From JAKLDO01 sp035354435 (GTDB lineage: Bacteria > UBP6 > UBA1177), in NCBI GenBank assembly GCA_035354435.1, contig DAOQAY010000064.1:1-15302 (forward strand): a stretch of DNA of 15,302 nucleotides, read 5' to 3'. Both the position numbers and the translations under genes were made by a program. This document shows positions 7,372 through 14,263 of this stretch, piece after piece. How positions within the stretch are numbered: the stretch's first letter is position 1; each line of letters opens with the position of its first letter. The notes beneath the pieces are model-generated. The model made no database searches, was not told the DNA's origin, and saw only the letters and a program-made list of their open reading frames with translations.

Positions 7372-8976
7372 CTATGGCAGCGTTATCTTAATTCGAAGCC
7401 ATGCATCGGCAAGTTGTGTCGGGTTGTAATCCCAGATCCATTTCGGTTCATTTCCGATTGTTCCGTCAACATAATATGATTCAAAAACTGTCGGACATCT
7501 TCCAGACTGGCTCAATCCGCATGCTCCGCCATACCATGGATTTGTTCCGAGATTTCCCCAAACTGTAGATGCCGTGCCTGTTTTTCCAGCTTTAATCGCA
7601 GGACCCCAGTCACTGTCATCAAACCATTTGTCGCACCAGTCTGCATTTGGTGTAGGAACAGCCTCAGGAAAATATCTCCACTGAGCTGCAGTCCATTCCG
7701 GATCTCCCGGTATGTAAGGTTGTCCATCACTTGGAGGAAGAACACCGTCAGAAACGATTAACTGCCCGTTTACACTGATAGTTCCGACAAATGCTGAAAT
7801 TGCAAGACCTGTATCTTTGCCGTGAACTCCGATAACATTTATGCCTGATTCAAGAATAAGTTTCTCTCCGGTATAACTATCGGCATACGGCCATCTATTG
7901 TAATTTGCGCCGAATTCCGTCGCTTTGTCAAACTGTCTGCCGTTGGCACAGAGCTCTACAAGTTCATCATCAACGCTCAGCACCATAACAGCCTGATACT
8001 CCTTGCGATTGTCACAATCATAATCAACACCTTCGCTATGTATTTTTGAACCTGGATATATGCTTGAATTGCCGTCATTGCAGTCAAGAGTTCCGTTGGG
8101 ACAGACAGCGGGACTTCCATAAACTGTCATATTTATATCACACCAGCCGTCACCATCTTTGTCACAGCCTTCATCAATTCCATCAATGCCGTTATTGTCA
8201 ATATTATCACATATTTCCACAGCAACAACGGAGTCTGCATCGGGATTTTCGTCACTATCGGATTCTTCTGGAATACAGTCACCGTTTTCGCAAACAAAAC
8301 CGTCTTCGCAGTAGTCGGGAACCCAGAAACCTTCTATACATTCTATTGCAATATTTTTGCCGAACTGACAGATCTTTTTCCCTTCTTCGGAACACGCTTC
8401 ACCTATTACTGATTTTGCACATACCGATTCCGCATCATTGAAATCAGGCGATGAAAGCCCGAACAGAACACAGATATATCCGAGATCTTCACGGCAGTCC
8501 GAATCGACCGAACAGTTCACTTCCGCACAGGTTCCGCCACCCTGATAACCAAAATCGGTGATATCGGGGGAACAGACATATTCTTCATTTTCAACAAAAC
8601 CGCCGCAAATTCCGTTCTCTATACTGCATTCATCGTGACTCACACAAATCTTCTCAAAGCACATTTCAGGAATATCGGTATCGGCAACTTCATCAGCATC
8701 CATATCGCTGATATCATTGTCAATTTCAGCAATATCGGGTTGTTCGGAATCGCCGTCATTGTCTGCCTTTTCGTCATCAGGCAAGGAATTGTCAGGATCG
8801 TTCACAATAATATCAGGATCATAACTTTCGTCAGGCAGGATCGTTGAATCTGAATCTTTATCAGTTGTAAAAACATCTTTATCAGACACAGGATAAATGT
8901 TTTCATTTTTATCTTTACTGCATGAAACAGCAAAAATCAGCGAAAATAAAATCAACATTAAAAACTTTTTTGACAT
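7372..8976 (-). CDS. MopE-motif, Cys-rich lipoprotein with C-terminal jelly-roll-like domain
   Basis: The product is 534 aa, starting at ATG 8976 (GGAG 8 nt upstream; the frame is open for 18 more codons without support). The signal peptide ends in lipobox AVSC (Cys19). An Asp-rich tether (20-105) resembles that of the following gene. Cys-rich modules follow (about 106-235: CVSHDEC, CSVDSDC, CENGDC), then a MopE-type putative metal-binding motif (about 256-322: CDNIDNNGIDGIDEGCDKDGDGWCD ... DCNDGNSSIYPG ... DYDCDN). The C-terminal 200 residues (INVIGVHGKDTGLAISAFVG, FDDSDWGPA) resemble the galactose-binding jelly-roll folds appended to carbohydrate-active enzymes; this is a weaker call. It is the first gene of a two-gene lipoprotein operon driven by the promoter at 9012-9040. 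The role is probably surface binding of metal or glycan; no catalytic motif is visible. Confidence 0.87.
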   Translation of the reverse strand: MSKKFLMLILFSLIFAVSCSKDKNENIYPVSDKDVFTTDKDSDSTILPDESYDPDIIVNDPDNSLPDDEKADNDGDSEQPDIAEIDNDISDMDADEVADTDIPEMCFEKICVSHDECSIENGICGGFVENEEYVCSPDITDFGYQGGGTCAEVNCSVDSDCREDLGYICVLFGLSSPDFNDAESVCAKSVIGEACSEEGKKICQFGKNIAIECIEGFWVPDYCEDGFVCENGDCIPEESDSDENPDADSVVAVEICDNIDNNGIDGIDEGCDKDGDGWCDINMTVYGSPAVCPNGTLDCNDGNSSIYPGSKIHSEGVDYDCDNRKEYQAVMVLSVDDELVELCANGRQFDKATEFGANYNRWPYADSYTGEKLILESGINVIGVHGKDTGLAISAFVGTISVNGQLIVSDGVLPPSDGQPYIPGDPEWTAAQWRYFPEAVPTPNADWCDKWFDDSDWGPAIKAGKTGTASTVWGNLGTNPWYGGACGLSQSGRCPTVFESYYVDGTIGNEPKWIWDYNPTQLADAWLRIKITLP

Positions 8977-9009
8977 TTTAATTTCTCCGCAACCCGCACA
9001 AATATGTCT

Positions 9010-9050
9010 TAAGTTTATTTCCAAACACAAGTTCCGTCAATGATTTTGAT
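9010..9050. repeat. 41-bp promoter repeat, copy 1
   Basis: Aligns without gaps to 11041-11081, with 32 of 41 bases identical by eye. Identity is complete across 9032-9050 (TTCCGTCAATGATTTTGAT), which covers the -35 box and the bases upstream of it, and across the -10. The mismatches are concentrated in the promoter spacer. This pattern points to conserved regulatory contacts rather than a fresh duplication. Confidence 0.75.
9012..9040 (-). promoter_or_regulatory. Sigma70-type promoter of the lipoprotein operon
   Basis: On the minus strand: -35 TTGACG (9035-9040), 17-bp spacer, -10 TAAACT (9012-9017). Predicted start of transcription is near 9005, giving a leader of about 29 nt. The same -35, -10 and spacing occur at 11043-11071 before another surface-protein gene. 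Confidence 0.72.
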
Positions 9051-9101
9051 TAAACGAAACATTTTGTTTTTTGTTTGCAGTCAAATTATTTTATTTTATA
9101 T

Positions 9102-9129
9102 TTGACAATTCAAGTCGATTCATTTAAAT
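9102..9129 (+). promoter_or_regulatory. Probable promoter of the Rpn-family nuclease gene
   Basis: TTGACA (9102-9107) with TTAAAT (9124-9129) 16 bp downstream; the -10 is only a moderate match. It fires away from the lipoprotein operon promoter within the 174-bp divergent gap and would leave a short leader before ATG 9151. Confidence 0.5.
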
Positions 9130-9150
9130 ATCAGAAGCTTGGAGAGCAAA

Positions 9151-10059
9151 ATGAAGAAACACAACCCGCATGAACAGTTTTTTTTGAACACTTTCGGAAA
9201 TGTTGAAACAATGAGGCCTTTTCTCAAAAGCACTCTTCCTCAAAAACTCCTCGACTTGATTGATGTTGGCAGTATCGAATATATAAAAGAAACACAAATT
9301 GATACAAAACTTCATAAAAATATTTCAGATCTGGTTGTTAAAACAAGCTTGACAGAAAGCAACGAACCCGTTGATATTTATTTTCTTTTTGAACACAAAT
9401 CTGCATATGACGATAAAATTCTTTTTCAAATATTGCGTTATATGCTGACAATATGGGAAAAAGATCTCAAAGAAAAAAAGAAGCCTAGAATAATTATTCC
9501 TTTCATTTTTTACCACGGTGAGACCAGATGGAAGTTGCGAAAACTCAGCGAGTTTCTTACTGATAATCTGGAACTTAGGAAATTTATGATAAATATTCCG
9601 TATTTGCTTTTTGACACAGCTGATTTCGGTATTGAAAAAAGTGTTAAATATTTCAGCGATTCCATAAGACTCCGGCTTTCACTTGAAATGTTAAAAAGAG
9701 CATTCATCAAAAGCAGGAATGAAGTTAAAGATCTGCTTGAAATAATTGCTCAATCCGGAATTTTGGACAATGAAAAAGAAGCGGAACAATTTATGTTTTA
9801 TTTTTTTAAAATCAGCGACCTTGAAACGGAGGAATTCATGAGTATAATCAGCAATGATTTGAGTATTAACCGGAAATCCGAGGTTAAAATGGTTTCGCTT
9901 TATGACAGAATGATTCAGGAAGGGGCTTTAAAAAATGCAGTAGAAACCTGCAAAAAAGCTTTGCTTGCCGGCGCACCGATAGAATTCGTTATTCAAATAA
10001 CCGGTCTTCCGCTCGAAAAAGTAATTGAAATTCAAAAAACCATCCACACAGGTCAATAA
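9151..10059 (+). CDS. Rpn family (YhgA-like / PDDEXK) recombination-promoting nuclease, putative transposase
   Basis: The product is 302 aa from ATG 9151, with GGAG 6 nt upstream; a TTG 12 nt earlier lies before that site and is rejected. The N-terminal HNPHEQFFLNTFGNVETMRPFLKSTLP is the signature opening of the PD-(D/E)XK family known as Rpn, YhgA-like or 'transposase_31'. Catalytic residues seem intact: Asp60 (NISDLVVK) and the E-x-K of FLFEHKS (Glu81, Lys83), followed by LFQILRYM. Rpn proteins are nucleases that raise RecA-independent recombination in E. coli, and recent work links some to phage defence. Length is normal for the family and the C-terminal tail (about 200-302) is the usual variable helical part. 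It converges with the surface-repeat gene, leaving 6 bp between stops. No inverted repeats or target duplications of a transposon are visible around it. Confidence 0.9.
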   Translation: MKKHNPHEQFFLNTFGNVETMRPFLKSTLPQKLLDLIDVGSIEYIKETQIDTKLHKNISDLVVKTSLTESNEPVDIYFLFEHKSAYDDKILFQILRYMLTIWEKDLKEKKKPRIIIPFIFYHGETRWKLRKLSEFLTDNLELRKFMINIPYLLFDTADFGIEKSVKYFSDSIRLRLSLEMLKRAFIKSRNEVKDLLEIIAQSGILDNEKEAEQFMFYFFKISDLETEEFMSIISNDLSINRKSEVKMVSLYDRMIQEGALKNAVETCKKALLAGAPIEFVIQITGLPLEKVIEIQKTIHTGQ

Positions 10060-10065
10060 AAATCG

Positions 10066-11004
10066 TTACCACCCGATATTAAGAATAGTTGTGTACGGAA
10101 GGAATCCATTTTGAGCGATATTCACCAAGCCTATTTGCAGTCCGTACAGTTTTTCGGTGTAATTGACAACTCCGATCTGCACACCTCTTACAACTTTTGA
10201 TCTATTAACAATCCCGATCTGACCGCCGTAATGCTGCAACGAGGTATTGTATGCTCCGATCTGGGAAATTCCCTTGAATGTCGATGCTCCGCTTAAAAGT
10301 ACACCAATTTGAAATGCTCCATAAAAACCATGAAATTCCTTATTATTGTCTTTTACAAATTTTTCCTGATTTTCTATAGATAAAAAAGGCGTTGTAAAAG
10401 CAAATCCGGACATAGATAATAAACCTACCTGAAAAGCTCCTTTGAAGCTGTTTGAAATAGAAAGCACACTTCCTATTTGAATTGCACCTCTAAAATTTTC
10501 AAAAGAAACAGAAATTAGTCCACCCAACTGAATAATACCATAAAAATTATCTCCACCAGAAATCAGTCCTCCAAATTGAAAGCCACCAGTAAAATTTTCT
10601 GCTATGGTAAGCAATCCGCCGATCTGGGCGAAACCATAAAATCTTTTCATCGAAGCTGAAAATATTCCGCTGATTTGAGCTATTCCGTAAAAGCGCTCTG
10701 TTACCGAAAGGAATCCGCTAACCTGACTTATACCATAAAAATCACCGGTAAATGCCACACCGATGCTTCCCATATGAACCGGTCCGTAATAATTGCCGTC
10801 TTTACACCAGCCTAAAAATGCAGGACCGTTATATCCTTTTGCACAGAAAAACACCTTCTCAGCGGTTGTAGGAGGTTTATCTTTTTCTTTTTTGGATTCT
10901 TCCGTTTTTTTTACTTCCGACTTATTTTCAGCCGTTTTTTCTTCGCAATAAAGATTCCCTGCAAGAAACAGAACAAACAGAAATACAGAAATCAGCTTTT
11001 TCAT
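10066..11004 (-). CDS. LA_2272-like surface repeat protein
   Basis: The product is 312 aa with a Sec signal peptide (1-20, LFLAGNLYC); the Cys at 20 is preceded by Tyr, so it is a poor lipobox. A Lys/Glu-rich linker (21-50) follows. From about residue 72 to the end there are 12-13 short repeats of 16-17 residues, shrinking to 13-14 near the C-terminus, with the pattern [FY]-[YK]G-x-x-Q-[IVF]-G-G-L-x-S (for example FYGIAQISG, FYGFAQIGG, RGVQIGVVNYTEKL, YGLQIGLVN). The last units and the ending NGFLPY...NIGW resemble the Leptospira LA_2272 family of surface repeat proteins. The regular Q-x-G beat suggests a beta-solenoid or a membrane beta structure. GAGG lies 4 nt before the ATG, and the promoter at 11043-11071 is shared with the lipoprotein operon. 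Function is unknown in the family. Confidence 0.8.
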   Translation of the reverse strand: MKKLISVFLFVLFLAGNLYCEEKTAENKSEVKKTEESKKEKDKPPTTAEKVFFCAKGYNGPAFLGWCKDGNYYGPVHMGSIGVAFTGDFYGISQVSGFLSVTERFYGIAQISGIFSASMKRFYGFAQIGGLLTIAENFTGGFQFGGLISGGDNFYGIIQLGGLISVSFENFRGAIQIGSVLSISNSFKGAFQVGLLSMSGFAFTTPFLSIENQEKFVKDNNKEFHGFYGAFQIGVLLSGASTFKGISQIGAYNTSLQHYGGQIGIVNRSKVVRGVQIGVVNYTEKLYGLQIGLVNIAQNGFLPYTTILNIGW

Positions 11005-11040
11005 AAAACCTCGAATTTTAATTTCAATAGATCAATTGGT

Positions 11041-11081
11041 TGAGTTTATTTCTCTAAAATGATTCCGTCAATGATTTTGAT
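11041..11081. repeat. 41-bp promoter repeat, copy 2
   Basis: Gap-free match to 9010-9050, at nearly the same distance from the start codon it controls (37 bp here from the inner edge to ATG 11004, 34 bp there to ATG 8976). Confidence 0.75.
11043..11071 (-). promoter_or_regulatory. Sigma70-type promoter of the surface-repeat gene
   Basis: On the minus strand: -35 TTGACG (11066-11071), 17-bp spacer, -10 TAAACT (11043-11048). Transcription should begin near 11036, about 32 nt before the start codon. Identical boxes and spacing to the lipoprotein operon promoter. Confidence 0.72.
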
Positions 11082-11159
11082 CAAGAAATGAGGTCTCCTT
11101 GCATTTTGCTGTCAATCGGTTATCGTTTGGTGTTTTTGAGACTGACTGAGGAAATTTGC

Positions 11160-11387
11160 ATGGACAACAACGACATTTTGAAAAAAGTGCGGTATGCACT
11201 TGATCTGAAAGACTCGGCAATGGTAAAAATGTTCAAAAGTGCTGGGGTCGAAATGTCCCGTCTGGAACTCGCCGCCGCTTTCGGCAATGAAGAAGATCCC
11301 GGATACAGAAAACTTTCAAATGAAGAGCTTCTCAAGTTCCTCGACGGATTGATACTTGACAGAAGAGGTGAGAAAAATGGCAAGTAA
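11160..11387 (+). CDS. yehS: DUF1456 / YehS N-terminal half
   Basis: The product is 75 aa, starting at ATG 11160 with GAGG 8 nt upstream; an earlier in-frame ATG at 11088 lacks a site. The sequence MDNNDILKKVRYALDLKD...FLDGLILDRRGEK corresponds to the first of the two DUF1456 domains in YehS-like proteins, normally one chain of about 150 residues. Here the chain stops (TAA 11385-11387) just after the first domain, and the second domain follows in the +1 frame. The function of YehS is not known; the small helical domains suggest nucleic-acid or protein binding, which is inference. See the split-gene finding. Confidence 0.82.
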   Translation: MDNNDILKKVRYALDLKDSAMVKMFKSAGVEMSRLELAAAFGNEEDPGYRKLSNEELLKFLDGLILDRRGEKNGK

Positions 11388-11595
11388 TAATGATGTGTTA
11401 AAAAAATTAAGGATCGCGCTTCAACTTGAAGAAGACGATCTTCTTGAGATATTCGCCCTTGCCGAATTTCCGATCACAAAACCGCAAATCACAGCACTTT
11501 TCAGGAAAAAAGGGCATCCGCACTATAAAGAATGTCAGGATCAGATGATGAAGAAATTTCTTCTTGGGCTGGCTCTTAAATTCAGACCTAAATAA
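11377..11595 (+). CDS. yehS: DUF1456 / YehS C-terminal half
   Basis: The product is 72 aa from ATG 11377, which overlaps the end of the first half by 11 nt; AGAGGTGAG just upstream can act as a ribosome-binding site. MASNNDVLKKLRIALQLEEDDLLEIF...QMMKKFLLGLALKFRPK matches the second DUF1456 domain of YehS (in E. coli, from memory, NNNIVLKKLRIAFSL...FLRGLA). The arrangement allows translational coupling of two half-proteins. Removing one A from the A5 run at 11373-11377 would join both halves into a single protein of usual length, so a frameshift (real or sequencing) is the other explanation. Confidence 0.82.
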   Translation: MASNNDVLKKLRIALQLEEDDLLEIFALAEFPITKPQITALFRKKGHPHYKECQDQMMKKFLLGLALKFRPK

Positions 11596-11609
11596 TTTTC
11601 ACTTTGATA

Positions 11610-12752
11610 TCAAGCTGATTGCTTTTTTAAAATCCAGGCGCTTAAAAACTTGTCTACAATAAAATATCCACCTTCTTCATTGAAATCAATTATATCTTTT
11701 TCCATAAGTTTTTTGATAATTCTCTGAACGGTTGAAGCAGCAGGAAGCCCGTATTTTTCTATTATTACTGAAGAATATGGCGAAATTATCTGCTTTTCCT
11801 TTGCAAACGCCAGCATGAGTTTTTTGTCACTTGCAGAAAGATTTTCCCACTCACTCATAAAAGCATGCTGTTCTCTTTGCATAAGAATTTCAAGAGCTTC
11901 TTCAACAATTGACGACTCCGCTATTTCATTTTTTTCACAAAGCTCAAAACACAAACTGCACAACATCTGTGTATAAAAAGGATGTCCTTCAGTTTTTTTG
12001 AATATTTCTGCAACACATTGGTCTGTTATTGATTTTCCGCCATTTGAGAACTGGTTTTTAATAAACGGGTTCCAATGATCAAGAGAAATATAACCTATCG
12101 GATAATGTGCTGCACTGCGATAAAGCGGGCTTGATTTGTTTGTAAACATTTCACGGATAATATGCTTTCTGCTGCCACAGAAAAAATATGCAATATCTTC
12201 ATGATTTTGAATCACACTTCTTAAAACTCTTTCTGCCCGATCGCTTTCAAAAGATCTAATCTGCGGGAATTCATCAAATATTACAACCACTTGTTTTTCA
12301 GGATATTTGTCAGCTATTTTCGCCGGAATTGAAAGAACTTCTTCCAGAGCAGTATTTTTCAATGTTTTGGGGATCATTCCGAAAGTAAGAACCGGTTTTC
12401 CTTCACTATCAATTGTGACAGAAGGTGAAAACGAACCGAAAAGATTCTTTGCCATTTGAAGAATTTTGTCTGTTCCCGTTTCATAAGCCATAGTGAAAGC
12501 ACTAGCACAGGAACGGGTAAAATCATCTTCAGTGATACACTTCCACACATCGATATACACGGAAATATACTCGTCTTGAGGCAAGGAAAAAACTACTTTT
12601 TTAAGCAGCGATGTTTTCCCCAGCCTTCTTTCTCCATAAATGAAAAGCTTTCTTGAACTGTCTATGGCTTTTCTCAAATCAATCATTTCCTGTGTTCTGT
12701 TACAAAATGATTCTCCCGTTACAGCAACACCGAAAGAAAACGGATTTCTCAT
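11610..12752 (-). CDS. AAA/STAND-type ATPase with C-terminal winged helix (archaeal ATPase family)
   Basis: The product is 380 aa, starting at ATG 12752 with GGAG 8 nt upstream. It opens NPFSFGVAVTGESFCNRTQEM, the usual start of this family. Walker A is GERRLGKTS (40-48), Walker B is VVVIFDEF (155-162), a sensor-like CGSRKHI lies at 192-198, and the family's GHPFYTQML motif starts at 256. Residues about 305-375 (LSASDKKLMLAFA ... AASTVQRIIKKLMEKDII) form a winged helix-turn-helix. Length is normal. Such proteins are widespread in bacteria and archaea, often poorly understood and horizontally spread; the winged helix suggests DNA binding. Its promoter sits between two 25-bp repeats (12765-12789, 12851-12875), so autoregulation is likely. 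It lies downstream of the M23 peptidase gene on the same strand. Confidence 0.88.
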   Translation of the reverse strand: MRNPFSFGVAVTGESFCNRTQEMIDLRKAIDSSRKLFIYGERRLGKTSLLKKVVFSLPQDEYISVYIDVWKCITEDDFTRSCASAFTMAYETGTDKILQMAKNLFGSFSPSVTIDSEGKPVLTFGMIPKTLKNTALEEVLSIPAKIADKYPEKQVVVIFDEFPQIRSFESDRAERVLRSVIQNHEDIAYFFCGSRKHIIREMFTNKSSPLYRSAAHYPIGYISLDHWNPFIKNQFSNGGKSITDQCVAEIFKKTEGHPFYTQMLCSLCFELCEKNEIAESSIVEEALEILMQREQHAFMSEWENLSASDKKLMLAFAKEKQIISPYSSVIIEKYGLPAASTVQRIIKKLMEKDIIDFNEEGGYFIVDKFLSAWILKKQSA

Positions 12753-12764
12753 GACGCATCTCCA

Positions 12765-12789
12765 TTATGCAAATTGCGTTACGCAAAAA
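12765..12789. repeat. 25-bp operator-like repeat, copy 1
   Basis: Built from two TTAYGCAAA units 14 bp apart with TTGCG between them, so it contains the near-palindrome TTGCG-TTA-CGCAA. It lies just downstream of the -10 and covers the predicted transcription start of the ATPase gene. It differs from copy 2 at only two C/T positions, which are swapped between the two units. Confidence 0.8.
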
Positions 12790-12791
12790 GA

Positions 12792-12819
12792 ATAATACTT
12801 CAATGCTTGAATTTGTCAA
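12792..12819 (-). promoter_or_regulatory. Promoter of the AAA ATPase gene
   Basis: On the minus strand: -35 TTGACA (12814-12819), 16-bp spacer, -10 TATTAT (12792-12797). This is a strong sigma70-type match, flanked on both sides by the 25-bp repeats, and predicts a leader of about 33 nt. Confidence 0.75.
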
Positions 12820-12850
12820 ATCATTCAGCTTGTTATAGATTTTCCAGCAA

Positions 12851-12875
12851 TTACGCAAATTGCGTTATGCAAAAA
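12851..12875. repeat. 25-bp operator-like repeat, copy 2
   Basis: Second copy, 86 bp from the first, in the same orientation, 31 bp upstream of the -35 box. It contains the perfect inverted repeat CGCAA-A-TTGCG. It begins, on the plus strand, inside the gap and ends 7 bp before the stop of the M23 gene. Confidence 0.8.
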
Positions 12876-12882
12876 CGGTAAT

Positions 12883-14001
12883 TTATTTCATTAAAGAATC
12901 AAGCTCTTTCTTTCTTGCTTCAAAAGCCGGTTTGTCGGAATCTTTTATCTCAAGCCTGAAAGTTTCGTGATATTTCAACGGGTCGATAATAGCTCTGGTC
13001 TTTCCCGGTTCCTTCTGAAGCTGATAATGAAGATGCGGCGCATAAGAACGGCCCGAATTGCCTGAATCCGCGATATGATCGCCAGCTTTAAAGCTCTGTC
13101 CGTCCTTGACATAAAGTTTATCAAGATGCAGCATCACCATATAAGTTCTCGGGTTTGTATTAAGTTCAGCAGACATTGAAGTACCGTTAAATCTTGTCTT
13201 CCAGTTGGTTCTGATAACTTTTCCGGAATATGGGGCGTAAACAGGAGTTCCGACAGGCGTTTTAAAATCAATTCCGTCATGTTTGGGGCTGCGGTCCTTA
13301 AGAAGCGATGTTATCTGAATATATTCTTTAAGCGGCGAATTTTTAAGATGTTTTTCAACAGACTGACCTGATGCATCATAAAATGCCGAAAAAGTTCTGC
13401 CTGTCGGCTTGAATGAGTAAAAACTGAAATCTTTAGCCAATCTGACCGATTTATATTTCATCGCAATGATCTCAATTTCATCCGGATTGTCGGGTCTAGT
13501 TCTTCTTTCTTCATCGGTGACAGTTTTAAAAACTACACTGATTTTGTCTCCCGGATAAACATCTTTCCGCATGTCAAGCAGAAACACAAGATTTCTTGAA
13601 ACATGAGCAGAAAGCAGTTCGCCAAGTCGTTTATTGCCTGTTTTAACAGCAAGTTCCGAAATGACCTTACTATCTTCAAATGTGTTGTAAAAACTTGCAG
13701 TTACAGGAACTGAAAAAGAAAAATACCCCCCTTTGGTTTCAACTTTTCCGGTCATGTCATTTGGTGCCTGACTATTTACTTCCGCCGTTTTTTCGCCGGG
13801 AAGTGCATCCGGTGTTTCAGCAAGATCCACTCCGCATGCTGCAGAAGGCTTGTTTTCAACGACCGGACATTGAACAGGCGGAATTGACTTTAATTCAGTG
13901 AGTTCTTTCTGAACAAACATCAGTCTTATAAAAGCTCCTGTCATTACACAAAAAGTTACCAGAAAAAGTATTTTCCAGCTTATTTTAAAATTGTCCTGCA
14001 C
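12883..14001 (-). CDS. M23 family metallopeptidase (membrane-anchored murein endopeptidase)
   Basis: The product is 372 aa, read from GTG 14001 with AGAGAGG ending 4 nt upstream; the next in-frame ATG would cut into the membrane segment. Residues 9-29 form a single transmembrane anchor, then a Pro/Ala/Glu-rich linker runs to about 90. Residues 95-225 resemble the domain that precedes the peptidase in LytM-type proteins (VYPGDKISVVF, IIAMKYKSV). The M23 domain covers about 237-342 with zinc ligands His241 and Asp245 (KHDGIDF) and HLH (His323, His325); His292 may be the extra catalytic His. All key residues are present, so it should cut peptide cross-links in peptidoglycan from the periplasmic side, in cell growth or division. 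It is transcribed away from the tRNA cluster. Confidence 0.92.
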   Translation of the reverse strand: MQDNFKISWKILFLVTFCVMTGAFIRLMFVQKELTELKSIPPVQCPVVENKPSAACGVDLAETPDALPGEKTAEVNSQAPNDMTGKVETKGGYFSFSVPVTASFYNTFEDSKVISELAVKTGNKRLGELLSAHVSRNLVFLLDMRKDVYPGDKISVVFKTVTDEERRTRPDNPDEIEIIAMKYKSVRLAKDFSFYSFKPTGRTFSAFYDASGQSVEKHLKNSPLKEYIQITSLLKDRSPKHDGIDFKTPVGTPVYAPYSGKVIRTNWKTRFNGTSMSAELNTNPRTYMVMLHLDKLYVKDGQSFKAGDHIADSGNSGRSYAPHLHYQLQKEPGKTRAIIDPLKYHETFRLEIKDSDKPAFEARKKELDSLMK

Positions 14002-14036
14002 GAAACCTCTCTTTTTGAACAGTTGTCAACAGAGAA

Positions 14037-14064
14037 ACTATATTTATCGGGGAATTCAAAGCAA
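14037..14064 (-). promoter_or_regulatory. Possible promoter of the M23 peptidase gene
   Basis: On the minus strand: TTGCTT (14059-14064), 16 bp, TATAGT (14037-14042). The -10 is good and the -35 weak. The implied leader of about 29 nt is like that of the other minus-strand promoters in the window. Confidence 0.42.
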
Positions 14065-14083
14065 CTTTTATTTGGAAAAATTA

Positions 14084-14112
14084 TTGACAACCGGGGAATT
14101 TTAAACATTATA
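14084..14112 (+). promoter_or_regulatory. Probable promoter of the tRNA-tadA-ffs cluster
   Basis: A consensus -35 TTGACA (14084-14089) is followed by a TA-rich stretch; CATTAT at 14106-14111 (16-bp spacing) or TATATC at 14109-14114 could be the -10. It lies about 45 bp before the first tRNA. The 9-mer CGGGGAATT occurs inside it (14092-14100) and again at 14048-14056. Confidence 0.5.
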
Positions 14113-14158
14113 TCTCTGCTTTGCTCTTTTTACAATTGAGTATGCATATTAATAATGC

Positions 14159-14246
14159 GGAGGAGTGGCCGAGTGGTCGAAGGCGGCGGTCTTGAAAACC
14201 GTTGACGCGCAAGTGTCCGTGGGTTCGAATCCTACCTCCTCCGCCA
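14159..14246 (+). tRNA. tRNA-Ser(UGA)
   Basis: Class II tRNA of 88 nt with acceptor GGAGGAG/CTCCTCC, discriminator G and encoded CCA. The anticodon loop CTTGAAA gives TGA at 14193-14195. A long variable arm (GACGCGCAAGTGTC) and T-loop TTCGAAT are present. It reads UCA and, by wobble, other UCN codons. Confidence 0.95.
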
Positions 14247-14263
14247 TTATTTTTATTGTTTGC

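Noticed and set aside
7154..7429. Ser-rich open frame on the plus strand
   Set aside because: It is the complement of the Asp-rich tether of the VWA lipoprotein; no ribosome-binding site and no family resemblance.
8046..8441. 131-codon His/Arg/Leu-rich open frame on the plus strand
   Set aside because: It lies wholly opposite the Cys-rich and MopE part of the lipoprotein gene and has the composition of an antisense shadow.
9151..10059. A complete insertion sequence around the Rpn-family gene
   Set aside because: Although the family is also called a putative transposase, no terminal inverted repeats or short target duplications are seen next to it.
12765..12875. The two 25-bp repeats as a minimal CRISPR array
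   Set aside because: Only two copies with a 61-bp interval that contains a good promoter, and no cas genes nearby; operators fit better.
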